Counted from the stretch's first letter, positions 53,423-61,518 are shown. The stretch is DNA of 64,000 nt from Bog-532 sp963830385 (GCA_963830385.1 CAWHMD010000010.1:62001-126000); one strand, 5' to 3'. The notes: generated by a model not told the origin, from the letters alone. Program-made: numbers and translations.

Positions 53423-54183
53423 GGTCGTCGCTCCTTCCTTGACGGTACGGAATGTGTGTTACTTCCGCTGGTCCTGGATCGCTTGCGGGTCCTGCGGGTC
53501 CGGGAGCCTGGTCGTGGGCGGGCTGGGGTTCGCCGGCCCTGGTACTGGCGGCGGATCCACCACACCAGCGCGGCCAGGCCGCCGACGACGATCGGCAGGC
53601 TCACAGGTTCCTTGAGGGCCAGGAAGGCCGTGGTGCTGGTGGTCAGGGCGAGGGCGACCACGATCACGGCGTGCACAAGCAAGATCAGCCCGATGACCCC
53701 GGTGGCCACGGTGGGTATCCGCCGTGCTTGCGGGTCGCCGAGCCGCTCGGCGATCTCCGCGTTGCGGCGCGCCACGCGCTGCAGGATCACCAGGAGGAGA
53801 GGCCGGCGGACCGCCACGGAGATCAGGAAGGCCAGCCCGAGCGGCCCGGTCCACAGGTCTTCCCGGATTTTGAACACGAGCTCGTTCCCGCCGGTGGCTA
53901 CCACCAGAAGCAGGCCGATCACGAAGCACACGACGGCGAAGACACCGATCGCGTCCAGGCGGTGACGCCACAGCGCAACCCCGACGGTGTAGGCGGCGGG
54001 TACAGCCGCGCCGACGACGAGGGCGGTGATGTCGCTGTGCACGTGCGGGCGCAGCAGGACATAGGCCAGCACCGGAGCGGCCAGGTTGATCGTCAGCCGG
54101 ATCAGCAGCGCCGCAATCCCCGGCCGCTTACGGGGTGGCTGTCCGGCACCCGCTCGCGCTGCACGGCTGGCGTCCGTCTTCAC
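53314..54183 (-). CDS. VC0807-family membrane protein
   Basis: The protein has about five hydrophobic segments (for example INLAAPVLAYVLLRPHVHSD and FAVVCFVIGLLLVVATGG), and the pattern ALVVGAAVPAAYTVGVALWRHRLD is typical of VC0807-family proteins of unknown role. The GTG at 54183 overlaps the TetR stop as GTGA. After WWIRRQYQGRR the last 60-70 residues are Arg/Ser/Pro-rich and overlap the next gene by 109 nt out of frame, which suggests a lost stop or frameshift. 289 residues against about 230 usual. Confidence 0.7.
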   Translation of the reverse strand: MKTDASRAARAGAGQPPRKRPGIAALLIRLTINLAAPVLAYVLLRPHVHSDITALVVGAAVPAAYTVGVALWRHRLDAIGVFAVVCFVIGLLLVVATGGNELVFKIREDLWTGPLGLAFLISVAVRRPLLLVILQRVARRNAEIAERLGDPQARRIPTVATGVIGLILLVHAVIVVALALTTSTTAFLALKEPVSLPIVVGGLAALVWWIRRQYQGRRTPARPRPGSRTRRTRKRSRTSGSNTHSVPSRKERRPCPPSRFPGPTSPANRSARRCATGLMTATTCSRGCG

Positions 54184-54812
54184 GATGTGCCCTTCCTCGT
54201 CGCCCGGTCCGCCAGCGCGACCATCTCGTCGATGCACGTGTCGAAATCGAACTCCGGGTCAAGGGCGCGCTGCCTGGTCACGCCGTCCACCAGATTGCGA
54301 ATCGCCCACGCCATGGTGCGCGTGTCGAACTCGCCGAAAGCGCCCTCATCCTGCCCGCGCTGCAAGATCTCCTGCAGCGGCTTCAGGCTCGACTCCATCC
54401 CGCCAGGTCCCCCGGCGAAGCGCCGTGAGCCGTCCCCGTTGCGCACGTTGAGGAAGACCTCGGTGACCGCGTCGATCTCCGTACGGTGGTCCCGGATGAA
54501 CTCCAGATTTGACCGCAGATACGCGCCGAGCACCGCTGGCGGGGAGTGCTGCGCGCTGACCCGCGGGATCATGTACCGCGCAGCGTCGGCAAACACCGAC
54601 TGGACCACCTGCTCGAGCAGTTCGTCCTTGCCCGCGAAGTGGTAGGAGATGACGCTCTTGCTGGTGCCCACTCGCTCCGCGATCCGCGCGTACGACGTCT
54701 GGGCGTACCCAAGCTCGGCGAGCACCTCGATCGCGCACCCGATGATCTGCGCGCGCCGCGCCTCCTCCGTGAAGGTCGGCTGCCGAACGGTCGGACTACT
54801 ATCAGAACGCAT
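54180..54812 (-). CDS. TetR family regulator, probably autoregulated
   Basis: The 210 residues contain the HTH in YARIAERVGTSKSVISYHFAGKDELLEQV and a C-terminal ligand domain. It starts at an ATG that lies inside the perfect palindrome TCAGAACGCATGTTCTGA (54802-54819), so the protein can block its own translation start and promoter. It is the first gene of an operon with the VC0807 protein and a 111-residue protein, which are the likely targets. Confidence 0.9.
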   Translation of the reverse strand: MRSDSSPTVRQPTFTEEARRAQIIGCAIEVLAELGYAQTSYARIAERVGTSKSVISYHFAGKDELLEQVVQSVFADAARYMIPRVSAQHSPPAVLGAYLRSNLEFIRDHRTEIDAVTEVFLNVRNGDGSRRFAGGPGGMESSLKPLQEILQRGQDEGAFGEFDTRTMAWAIRNLVDGVTRQRALDPEFDFDTCIDEMVALADRATRKGTS

Positions 54813-54819
54813 GTTCTGA
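54802..54819. promoter_or_regulatory. TetR operator overlapping the tetR start codon
   Basis: TCAGAAC-GCAT-GTTCTGA is a perfect 7-4-7 palindrome. The tetR ATG (54812-54810) lies in its centre. Very short leader or leaderless transcription is implied. Confidence 0.75.
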
Positions 54820-55027
54820 CACTAGCACGGCCGATCGACACTGCCCAGGATCACCGAGGACATCGCCGAGGGCGGCCTGTCCACGACAGCCACGGCGCGG
54901 CCAGCAGGTATCAGACCGTCCCGCCCGCAGGTCGAAAGCGCGGCGATGGCGTCCGAGACTCGGTAGATCACCAGCAGGATCCCGCCGAGCAGGCCTACCG
55001 TTCCTTCCCCGGACCGGGCCGAGGCCG

Positions 55028-55395
55028 CTGCTCGAAACCCTGTCGGCCCGGGAGCGGGAGGTACTGGCCGAGGTGGCGGTGGCTGGTCCAACACCGAGAT
55101 CGGCGAGCGCCTGCACATCTCGGCGGCCACGGCCAAGACGCACGTCAGCCGGCTGCTGATGAAGCTGGACGCCCACGACGGCGCCACGGGCGGCTGGGCC
55201 CAGGGGCCGCAGCCCGACGGCACCCACGAGTTCGGCTACCTGCTCGACCCGGAGCCGCTCGGCGAGGGTGCCTCGGTCCCGCCGCCCGACCCGAAGCTGT
55301 TCGCCACCTACGACGGCAGCCTGGGCAAGCCCAAGGGACCCAAGCTCGGCACTGATACCGGCCCGGTGGGCAAGCTCAAGGACAAGCTCACCTGA
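55028..55395 (+). pseudogene. LuxR HTH remnant with frameshift, fused to an orphan gene tail
   Basis: 55028-55077 reads LLETLSAREREVLAEVA, then the frame is lost and 55083-55179 continues in another frame as GWSNTEIGERLHISAATAKTH and VSRLLMKLDAHD, the two halves of a LuxR-type helix-turn-helix. The first ATG in the second frame is at 55159. After KLDAHD the expected LuxR end is replaced by about 72 residues (GATGGWAQGPQPDGTHEFGY onward, ending GPVGKLKDKLT) that I do not recognise. A stop at 55393 is followed by a strong hairpin, so an intact gene once ended there. No receiver domain is present. Confidence 0.65.
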
Positions 55396-55414
55396 CCGGA
55401 GCAGATCACCAATG

Positions 55415-55452
55415 GCTGTGGCCGGGCTTCCTGCAGGAAGCCCGGCCACAGC
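55415..55452. terminator. 38-bp perfect palindrome, strong intrinsic hairpin
   Basis: 19 bp (55415-55433) are followed directly by their exact complement (55434-55452), centre CTGCAG, with no loop spared. It lies 20 nt after the orphan gene end. It probably terminates transcription but could also be a protein site. Confidence 0.6.
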
Positions 55453-55568
55453 TGGTTCATCTGATGCGAATTGGTGGTTGTGGTCTCCTCTCCGATATGT
55501 GGGTCTGAACGGTGTCCAAGGTGCAGCGGGTTGGCAGGCGAGCGGCTTGGACCGCCGGGCGCGACCGG

Positions 55569-55835
55569 TCAGGCCGGAGGTGAGCGCTGCCGACGCTGTC
55601 CCGGCACGGTGACCCGGCCGGTGGCAGCGGGGGGACGGGGTTGCGGCTTCCGCCAGCGTGGCGGGGCCGGGGGGCGGCGGCGTGGCGGGACTCGTGGTGG
55701 GGCGGGCGGCGGAGCGGCGGGAGGCTGGCCGAAGGAGGCCGCGATCAGTGCGTCGAACTCCTCGCGCAGCCACTGCGCGTCGGTGCAGATCAGTTCCGCG
55801 AATGCCGTGTCCGCGTCACAAGTGGCCAAGTTCAT
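55569..55835 (-). CDS. Hypothetical small protein with DADTAFAELICTDAQWLREEFDALI core
   Basis: The 88 residues begin MNLATCDADTAFAELICTDA and contain an amphipathic helix QWLREEFDALIAASFG. Similar short proteins occur in several actinomycetes, but I cannot name a function. The C-terminal 45 residues are Pro/Arg-rich and probably disordered. I chose the ATG at 55835, since the longer frame to 55913 runs into the promoter. A consensus promoter TTGACA-N18-TATATA lies upstream (55924-55895). Confidence 0.6.
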   Translation of the reverse strand: MNLATCDADTAFAELICTDAQWLREEFDALIAASFGQPPAAPPPAPPRVPPRRRPPAPPRWRKPQPRPPAATGRVTVPGQRRQRSPPA

Positions 55836-55894
55836 GCCGATCACTCTCCGGAAACCTGCGGTAGCATCACCAGGTCTATGACCGATACACTTTT

Positions 55895-55924
55895 TATATA
55901 GCGCGGACTGCATGAAGCTGTCAA
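55895..55924 (-). promoter_or_regulatory. Near-consensus sigma-70 promoter of the small protein gene
   Basis: On the minus strand TTGACA (55924-55919), 18 bp, then TATATA (55900-55895). Transcription would start near 55888 and run into the small protein gene at 55835. Confidence 0.65.
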
Positions 55925-55969
55925 GGATTGTGTCAGGGACGATTTGCGTCCGGCTCAGGAGGCGCCACG

Positions 55970-56302
55970 ATGACCGCCAGGCTCGATGACCTGGACGACC
56001 CGGACTACCCGGCCTACACCACCGGCCGGGCGGCCGAGGTCCTGGGTGTCCAGCAGGCGTTCCTGCGCGCCCTGGATACTGCGGGCGCCGTCACCCCGCA
56101 GCGCACGGCCGGCGGCCGCCGCCGCTACAGCCGCCGGCAGCTCGTCTTCGCCGGCCGGATCAGGGAGCTGTTCGACCAGAACCACACGCTGGCTGCCGCA
56201 CTGCGGATCCTGGCGCTGGAAGACGACCTGGCCACCGAGCGGGCTCTGACCGCCCGCCTGCACGAACAGCTCGCTGGTCGGGACCGGCAGGACGAGCGCT
56301 AA
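55970..56302 (+). CDS. MerR-type helix-turn-helix regulator
   Basis: The 110 residues contain YTTGRAAEVLGVQQAFLRAL and RRRYSRRQLVFAGRIRELF, the winged helix of MerR proteins, followed by a coiled end (EDDLATERALTARLHEQLAG). It resembles HspR-like and other heat-shock-linked MerR proteins, without an effector domain. AGGAGG precedes the ATG at 55970. Its stop overlaps that of the convergent HspR gene (CTAA). It may regulate the heat-shock genes next to it. Confidence 0.82.
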   Translation: MTARLDDLDDPDYPAYTTGRAAEVLGVQQAFLRALDTAGAVTPQRTAGGRRRYSRRQLVFAGRIRELFDQNHTLAAALRILALEDDLATERALTARLHEQLAGRDRQDER

Positions 56303-56685
56303 TGGGGGTGGCCCCCGGACTCCGCCCCGCCGTCGGCGTGCGGCCGGCTTCGGGGTTTCTGGCTCCGTGCTGCCGGGGCGGTGCGCTCGCCGGTGAGTTC
56401 GCGCAGCCGGGCCAGCTCGGCCTGCAACTGACGGGTCTCCTCTTCCAGTTGCAGGACCCGCCGGATGCCGGCCAGGTTCAGCCCGTCGGCGGTCAGCGCG
56501 CAGATCTCCTGGAGCCGGCCGATGTCGCGGCGGGAGTAGCGGCGGCTGCCCCCCGCCGTACGGGCCGGCTCGAGCAGTCCTTCCCGCTCGTAGATCCGTA
56601 GCGTCTGCGGGTGGAGCCCAGCCAGCTCGGCGGCGACCGAGATGCCGAACAAGCCGCGGTCCAGGTCCGCCCATGCAGGGTTCAC
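56299..56685 (-). CDS. hspR: HspR-type MerR heat-shock repressor
   Basis: HspR represses chaperone genes and uses DnaK or another chaperone as co-repressor. The 128 residues show LFGISVAAELAGLHPQTLRIYEREGLLEPARTAG and SRRYSRRDIGRLQEICALTADGLNLAGIRRVLQLEEE, the HspR pattern. The GTG at 56685 overlaps the J-domain gene stop as GTGA, so it is the second gene of that operon. HAIR-box spacing sequences (CTTGAGT-N7-ACTCAAG) were not found, so its target site is not settled. Confidence 0.85.
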   Translation of the reverse strand: MNPAWADLDRGLFGISVAAELAGLHPQTLRIYEREGLLEPARTAGGSRRYSRRDIGRLQEICALTADGLNLAGIRRVLQLEEETRQLQAELARLRELTGERTAPAARSQKPRSRPHADGGAESGGHPH

Positions 56686-57140
56686 CACGGCCACTCCCGG
56701 TCCCCGAAGACAACGCGGGCGGCCAGTTCAGCTAGTACGGCGAACCTGACCTCCGCCTCGTCCCTCCGGCTCAGTCCCGATGCCTGAGGCGAAGCTTCAA
56801 CCCAAACTGGTCCCGCCCACAGCGGCGGCGAGCCGGTCATCCGGGCCATCGGCATCATGACGGCCGGCTCCGGCGGCCGCGATACGGGAGCCACGGCCTC
56901 CGTGTCGGCGAGCGCCCGGTCATAGGCAGCGCGGCGGGCCGGGTCGCCGAGGACATGCCAGGCCCCGGCCAGAGCGCGAAACCGGGCCGGCGCGGCGGCA
57001 TCGCCGGGCCTGGAATCGGGATGCTCAGCACGCGCCCGGCGCCGCCAGGCCTGCACGATGTCCTCCCGGGGAGCACCGCGGGTCACCCCCAGCAGCTGGT
57101 ACAGATCCAGGCCCGGACCACCGGGATCTGCAGTGCCCAT
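56682..57140 (-). CDS. J-domain (DnaJ-like) co-chaperone
   Basis: The J-domain (about residues 9-72) reads DLYQLLGVTRGAPREDIVQAW, then HPD in RAEHPDSRPGD, and LAGAWHVLGDPARRAAYDRAL. HPD is the loop that stimulates the ATPase of DnaK. There is no zinc finger. The C-terminal 75 residues are of unknown fold. The ATG at 57140 is preceded by AGGTGG. Alternatives are an ATG at 57173 and a GTG at 57185. It is divergent from hsp20. Confidence 0.82.
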   Translation of the reverse strand: MGTADPGGPGLDLYQLLGVTRGAPREDIVQAWRRRARAEHPDSRPGDAAAPARFRALAGAWHVLGDPARRAAYDRALADTEAVAPVSRPPEPAVMMPMARMTGSPPLWAGPVWVEASPQASGLSRRDEAEVRFAVLAELAARVVFGDREWPW

Positions 57141-57189
57141 CACCGCCACCTGCTTTCGCTGAGCATGGAGCATCTCTTTCCTCACTCCA

Positions 57190-57202
57190 TGAGAAAATCT
57201 CA
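57190..57202. promoter_or_regulatory. TGAGA-AAA-TCTCA palindrome between J-domain gene and hsp20
   Basis: A perfect 5-3-5 palindrome lies 8 bp from CTTGTCAAG (57210-57218) in the divergent heat-shock promoter. It may be an operator for HspR or the MerR-like protein. Confidence 0.45.
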
Positions 57203-57209
57203 GTCTGCT

Positions 57210-57240
57210 CTTGTCAAGAAATCGTCGTGCATGTTATCTA
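57210..57240 (+). promoter_or_regulatory. Bidirectional promoter core, CTTGTCAAG
   Basis: CTTGTCAAG (57210-57218) provides TTGTCA as -35 on the plus strand, with TTATCT at 57234-57239 as -10 (17-bp spacer) for hsp20. On the minus strand it reads TTGACA, a perfect -35 for the J-domain gene, with a weaker -10. Confidence 0.55.
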
Positions 57241-57288
57241 AATGGCGTGAGCGTGACGCACACCGATCTGGCGAAGGAGGCACCCATC

Positions 57289-57711
57289 ATGCTCATGCGC
57301 ACCGACCCGTTCCGCGAACTGGACCGGCTCACTCAGCAGGTGCTCGGCACCGCCGCCCGTCCCGCCGCGATGCCCATGGATGCCTACCGGCAAGGCGACA
57401 GCTTCTACGTCCAATTCGACCTGCCCGGCATCGATCCTGGGTCCATCGACCTGACCGTCGAGCAGAACGTGCTGACCGTCCGCGCCGAACGCGTCCCGGT
57501 GAAAGCTGACGGGGCCGAGATGATCGTCGCCGAGCGACCCTACGGCACCTTCACCCGGCAGGTCTTCCTCGGCGAGACCCTCGACGCCGAAAAAATCGCT
57601 GCCGACTACGCCGCCGGCGTGCTGACCCTGACCATCCCGGTCCACGAGGCGGCCAAGCCCCGCAGCATTCAGGTCACCAGCAGCGACCACCAGCAGGCCG
57701 TCACCGCATAG
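57289..57711 (+). CDS. Hsp20/alpha-crystallin family small heat-shock protein
   Basis: The 140-residue chaperone holds unfolding proteins. The alpha-crystallin domain (about 30-120) has YVQFDLPGIDPGSIDLTVEQNVLTVRAER, GTFTRQVFLGETLD and ADYAAGVLTLTIPV, and the C-terminal tail carries the dimer-binding Ile in RSIQV. AAGGAGG precedes the ATG at 57289. The start fits better than the upstream in-frame ATG at 57211. It is followed by a 14-bp terminator. Confidence 0.9.
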   Translation: MLMRTDPFRELDRLTQQVLGTAARPAAMPMDAYRQGDSFYVQFDLPGIDPGSIDLTVEQNVLTVRAERVPVKADGAEMIVAERPYGTFTRQVFLGETLDAEKIAADYAAGVLTLTIPVHEAAKPRSIQVTSSDHQQAVTA

Positions 57712-57725
57712 TCTCCATCCGCAGT

Positions 57726-57764
57726 ATCGGGGCCGGGGCGCCGACCTGATGCCCCGGCCCCGAT
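57726..57764. terminator. 14-bp GC-rich hairpin after hsp20
   Basis: ATCGGGGCCGGGGC (57726-57739) pairs perfectly with 57751-57764, loop 11 nt. It ends hsp20 and could serve the convergent OBAP gene too. Confidence 0.75.
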
Positions 57765-57846
57765 GCCCAGGCTTCGCCGAGTTCAGCGCCGACGGGCCGC
57801 CAGGCTCACCTGCATCAGAGCCCTCGACTCGTCTGCCGGAATGGTC

Positions 57847-58635
57847 CTACCGCTTGAATTCCATCTCCTCCAGGCGGGTCTGCACGGTCCGGCCGCTCTC
57901 CCAGGAGTTGGCGCCCGGCACCACCTGCGGGGTCGGGATGTCAGCCCGGTTCTGCCGCTTGTGCGCGATGGCGACACCCAGCCTGCGGTCACGCTCCTGG
58001 ACCAGCGCCTCGTTGATCTGCCCGTCCTCGGTCAGGCCCATCATCAGCTGCGGGATCCCGTAGGGAAAGTCGTCCCGGTCGTACTGCCAGGTGTGGAACG
58101 TCTTGCCGTAGGTCGTGACCAGGTCGCTGAAGTATGCGTGCTCGGCCAGGTCGGGGATTCCCGGGGCGATCAGCTCGCCGGATTTCACCTCGTAGTGGTG
58201 GCTGTGCCAGAGCCGCTTCTCATCGTCCGGAAGGCTGCGGAAGCGCTCCTCGCTGACGATGTACTCGATCCCGATCAGGCGCGCATCGGGCGCGTTGCGG
58301 TCGAAGATCACGCACTGGTGCAGGTCGTGACGCAGGTGAATGCAGAAATGGGATGCCTCGACCTGGCGGCCCAGCTCGTCGGCGTACATATGGAAGCCGT
58401 TGAGATAGGTGCTCATCGCGTCGACCGGGTATTTCGGCTGGATGGCGCCGGAGGCCAGGTCGAGCACGCGGTGCTTGAGCGGATGTCCTTTGCCGACCTT
58501 GGCCTGAGTCAACGCCTTGCGGCCGAACATCACACCGACCGCAGTCGTTATCCCGGCGGCGGCCCCGATGGCAATGGACCCGGCCAGTTCCCGGCCGGAC
58601 CGGCTTGAGCGGGATCTGCTGAATGTGAATACCAT
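57847..58635 (-). CDS. OBAP family (DUF1264) protein
   Basis: The 262 residues contain NGFHMYADELGRQVEASHFCIHLRHDLHQCVIFD and GIEYIVSEERFRSLPDDEKRLWHSHHYEVKSGEL, the core of oil-body-associated proteins found in plants, fungi and bacteria. A hydrophobic, Gly/Ala-rich segment (AGSIAIGAAAGITTAVGVMF, about 18-37) suggests membrane association. The function is not established. Conserved His pairs could bind a metal. Confidence 0.82.
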   Translation of the reverse strand: MVFTFSRSRSSRSGRELAGSIAIGAAAGITTAVGVMFGRKALTQAKVGKGHPLKHRVLDLASGAIQPKYPVDAMSTYLNGFHMYADELGRQVEASHFCIHLRHDLHQCVIFDRNAPDARLIGIEYIVSEERFRSLPDDEKRLWHSHHYEVKSGELIAPGIPDLAEHAYFSDLVTTYGKTFHTWQYDRDDFPYGIPQLMMGLTEDGQINEALVQERDRRLGVAIAHKRQNRADIPTPQVVPGANSWESGRTVQTRLEEMEFKR

Positions 58636-59035
58636 TCGCGCGGCCTACCCAGGCCCGGATACCCAAACCGCTTTGGGGCGAGACGGCCATTCCGTATCTG
58701 CAGGCATAGGACATCATTTCGGCCCCGCTGTTTCTGCTGTGCCCTTAAGCCTGCGCTGTCGGCCGTACGAGGATTTCGTTGAGGGTCATGCGGCGCGGGC
58801 GGGTGACGGCGAAGGTCGACCCGGGCTGGCACCTGTACACCTTCACCGCCACGCCCGGCAGCCCATCCGACGAACGGCTGCGCCTGCTGGCCAGCTGGGC
58901 CGCCACTCTTGAACACGAAAAGACCGGCCGCCACCCCGCCGGTGCGGACGCTCCCGAGAATGCCTGACCTGGCCACGTCGTGACTCTGGTCCGGCTCGAA
59001 TGCCGACTCCCCACTTCCCTGGGCGCAGCTTGTCG
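58636..59035. other. Region 58636-59035, only a gene remnant
   Basis: Besides the fragment of an MmyB-type regulator at 58779-58967 there is no coding feature I can support in these 400 bases. Confidence 0.6.
58779..58967 (+). pseudogene. 3' remnant of an MmyB-type HTH regulator
   Basis: The frame reads VDPGWHLYTFTATPGSPSDE and RLRLLASWAATLEHEKTGRH, which matches the C-terminal end of the intact regulator encoded 1.7 kb away (MTCYTAEPGTASEENLKLLASWAATLEQ). Only about 50 residues remain, the helix-turn-helix is absent, and the remnant is on the opposite strand. It is the trace of a deleted copy. Confidence 0.7.
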
Positions 59036-60217
59036 CTAGCGAAGCTGCTTGAACGCGGCCCGGATCTCGGTCGCGAACAGTTCGGGTTCCTCCCAGGCGG
59101 CAAAGTGGCCGCCCCTCGCCGCCTCGTGGAAGTAGCTGAGGGTGGGATAGCCCAGCTCGACCCAGCTGCGCGGGGCGCGGAAGATCTCGCCGGGGAACGT
59201 GGTGAAGCCGACCGGGAGCTTGACCGGCGGTGGGGCCTGCCCGGCCGCACGAGCCTGGGCTTGTCCGCTCTCCCAGTACGACCGGGCCGCCGAGGCCCCG
59301 GTGCCGGTCAGCCAGTACACCGTGATGTTGTCGAGGATGTGGTCCCGGGTCAGACCCCCAGATGGCTGCCCGTCGACAAAGGCGCGGGAGATCTTGTAGT
59401 AAGCGTCGGTGTCGTGGTCGAGCATCCAGGCCGCCAGCGCGACGGGTGAATCCAGCAGGGCATAGCCGATCGTCTGCGGCCGCGTGGCCTGCTCGAGGAA
59501 GTAGCCGAAGCCGGTCGCCCTGAACGTCTTGGTCTGCTCGAGCGCCGCGCGTTCCTGATCGGTTTCGGCCGGCATGGCGCCGCCGCCCAGCGCTGTCACG
59601 AGCAAGTTCATGTGGATGCCAGCCAGCCCCTCGGGTGCCTGGCGGCCCATCGCGTCGGTGACGGCGGCGCCCTGGTCCCCGCCCTGGGCGACGTAGCGGG
59701 TGTAGCCGAGGCGGCGCATCAGCTCCGCCCACGCCTGCGCGACGCGGCCGGAATGCCAGCCGAGTTCGGTGGGCTCGGCGGAGAAGCCGTACCCGGGGAT
59801 GGACGGTAGCACGAGGTGAAACGCGTCCTCGGCGGAGCCGCCGTGCCCGGTCGGATCGGTGAGGGGGCCGACCGCCCCGAGCAACTCGATCACCGAGCCG
59901 GGCCAGCCGTGCGTCATGATCAGCGGCAACGCGTCCTGGTGCCGCGACCTCACGTGGATGAAATGGATGTCCACCCCGTCGATCTCGGTCGTGAACTGCG
60001 GCAGCGCGTTCAGTTCGGCCTCGCACGCGCGCCAGTCGTACTCGGCCGTCCAGTAGCGGGCCAGTTCCTGCATCGCCGCCCGCTGCACGCCCTGCGACCG
60101 ATCGTCGACCAGCTCCCGGGAAGACCAGCGCGTCGCGTCGATGCGGCGGCGAAGGTCGGCGATCGCCGCGTCAGCCATGCCGACCCGGAACTCACGGATT
60201 TCAGTTTCGTCGGACAT
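59036..60217 (-). CDS. Epoxide hydrolase (EphX/EHN type)
   Basis: The 393 residues start with the EHN domain (REFRVGMADAAIADLRRRID). The oxyanion sequence is MTHGWPGSVIELL, the nucleophile Asp is in AQGGDQGAAVTDAMG, and the lid Tyr residues and the C-terminal His in ARGGHFAAWEEPEL complete the triad. It opens epoxides to diols. I chose the ATG at 60217, with AGGTGGAG upstream. The open frame continues 69 codons, unrelated. Confidence 0.88.
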   Translation of the reverse strand: MSDETEIREFRVGMADAAIADLRRRIDATRWSSRELVDDRSQGVQRAAMQELARYWTAEYDWRACEAELNALPQFTTEIDGVDIHFIHVRSRHQDALPLIMTHGWPGSVIELLGAVGPLTDPTGHGGSAEDAFHLVLPSIPGYGFSAEPTELGWHSGRVAQAWAELMRRLGYTRYVAQGGDQGAAVTDAMGRQAPEGLAGIHMNLLVTALGGGAMPAETDQERAALEQTKTFRATGFGYFLEQATRPQTIGYALLDSPVALAAWMLDHDTDAYYKISRAFVDGQPSGGLTRDHILDNITVYWLTGTGASAARSYWESGQAQARAAGQAPPPVKLPVGFTTFPGEIFRAPRSWVELGYPTLSYFHEAARGGHFAAWEEPELFATEIRAAFKQLR

Positions 60218-60526
60218 AAGTCTCCACCTCCTGGATGGTTGAGGACGTTGGACGGCCGGACCGCGGATCCTCCCGGCGTTCCAGGCCAACCACCTATTTC
60301 CGCGCCCGCGGACTAGTTGGCGCTGTCTAAGATTGCGGATCGGGTGAACAGCCCGCGCCCGTGACATCACTGGTCCGCACCCGGGCCTGCGCCAGGCGAC
60401 GACGTGGCCTGGACTGACCTGCACAGTGCGCCGACTGCGCAGCGGGCACGGCCAAAGCGGCGCCGACCGCGAAAGGCTCCGCGGTGAATTTCGGAGCGAA
60501 ACGCTGTACCGCTCCTCTTGAGCGTT
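60218..60526. other. Intergenic region with nothing identified
   Basis: The 309 bases between the epoxide hydrolase and the MmyB-type regulator hold no supported gene, RNA or clear palindrome. Confidence 0.6.
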
Positions 60527-61426
60527 CTACTGCGCGGGATGGCGCTCGGTTGCGTCGTCGGGTGCCGCGGCGGCTTGCTCCAGGGTGGCGGCCCAGCTGG
60601 CGAGCAGCTTCAGGTTTTCCTCCGACGCCGTGCCGGGTTCGGCGGTGTAGCAGGTCATGGTCAGGCCACGGTCGGTGGGGATTTCCATCGCGTCGAAGGT
60701 GAGGTCGAGGCGGCCGACGGCGGGGTGGCGGAAGTGCTTGACGCCGGTGCGGTGCAGCCGGACGTCGTGGGCGGCCCACCGGGTGCGGAACGCCTCGCTG
60801 CGGGTGGACAGCTCGCCGATCAGGTCGGTCAGCCCGCGGTCGTAGGGGTCGCGGCCAGCCTCGGTGTGCAGCAGCGCGACGGAGGTGTCGGCGGCGTCGT
60901 CCCAGTCCGGGTAGAAGTCGGCGGAGCGGGGGTCGAGGAAGTTGAACCGGGCCATGTTGGCCGGGCGGGCCGGGTCGTCGAACACCGGCGCGTACAGGGC
61001 GCGGCCGAGCTGGTTGATGGCCAGCACGTCCAGGCGCCCGTTGCGGACGAACGCCGCGGTGGTGGTCATCGAGTGCAGCACGCGCAGCACGCTGGGCCGT
61101 ACCTTCGGCGCGGCCTGGCGGCGGGGGACCCGGGCCGGGGCGGTGTTGGCCGTCCGGGCCAGGTCGAACAGGTGGGCCTGCTCGGCTTCGTTCAGGTGCA
61201 GGGCGCGGGCGACGGCGTGCAGGACGCTGTCGGAGACCCCGGCCAGGTTGCCTTTTTCGAGCCGGGTGTAGTAGTCGGCGGAGACCCCGGCCATCATGGC
61301 CACTTCCTCACGGCGCAGTCCGGGCACGCGGCGGTTGCCGCCGTAGAACGGCAGCCCGGCCTGGTCCGGGGTGATCTTGGCGCGCCGGGTGGCCAGGAAC
61401 TGGCGCACCTCACTGCGGTTGTCCAC
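60527..61426 (-). CDS. XRE/MmyB-like helix-turn-helix transcriptional regulator
   Basis: The 299 residues have an N-terminal XRE HTH (LRREEVAMMAGVSADYYTRLEKGNLAGVSDSVLHAVARAL) and a C-terminal MmyB-like domain with LAINQLGRALYAPVF, DPRSADFYPDWDDAADTSVALLHTEAGRDPYD and LLASWAATLEQ. This family usually controls an adjacent oxidoreductase gene. It is divergent from the CMD-ADH-aldo/keto reductase operon. Confidence 0.9.
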   Translation of the reverse strand: MDNRSEVRQFLATRRAKITPDQAGLPFYGGNRRVPGLRREEVAMMAGVSADYYTRLEKGNLAGVSDSVLHAVARALHLNEAEQAHLFDLARTANTAPARVPRRQAAPKVRPSVLRVLHSMTTTAAFVRNGRLDVLAINQLGRALYAPVFDDPARPANMARFNFLDPRSADFYPDWDDAADTSVALLHTEAGRDPYDRGLTDLIGELSTRSEAFRTRWAAHDVRLHRTGVKHFRHPAVGRLDLTFDAMEIPTDRGLTMTCYTAEPGTASEENLKLLASWAATLEQAAAAPDDATERHPAQ

Positions 61427-61518
61427 GCTCCGAGCCTACGGCCGGTGCCTCGGACCAGGGGGGTTCTGTCATGACCCCTGACAACGCAACCTCCCGCGCC
61501 CAGGGTATCGGCGGTTGC

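Larger units (their letters stand above)
54820..55568. other. Region without an intact gene, 54820-55568
   Basis: It contains a broken LuxR fragment (55028-55179), an orphan 3' gene end (55180-55395) and a 38-bp palindrome (55415-55452). On the minus strand at about 54850-55000 an open stretch reads GLLGGILLVIYRVSDAI, membrane-like, but it has no supported start or homology. Confidence 0.6.
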
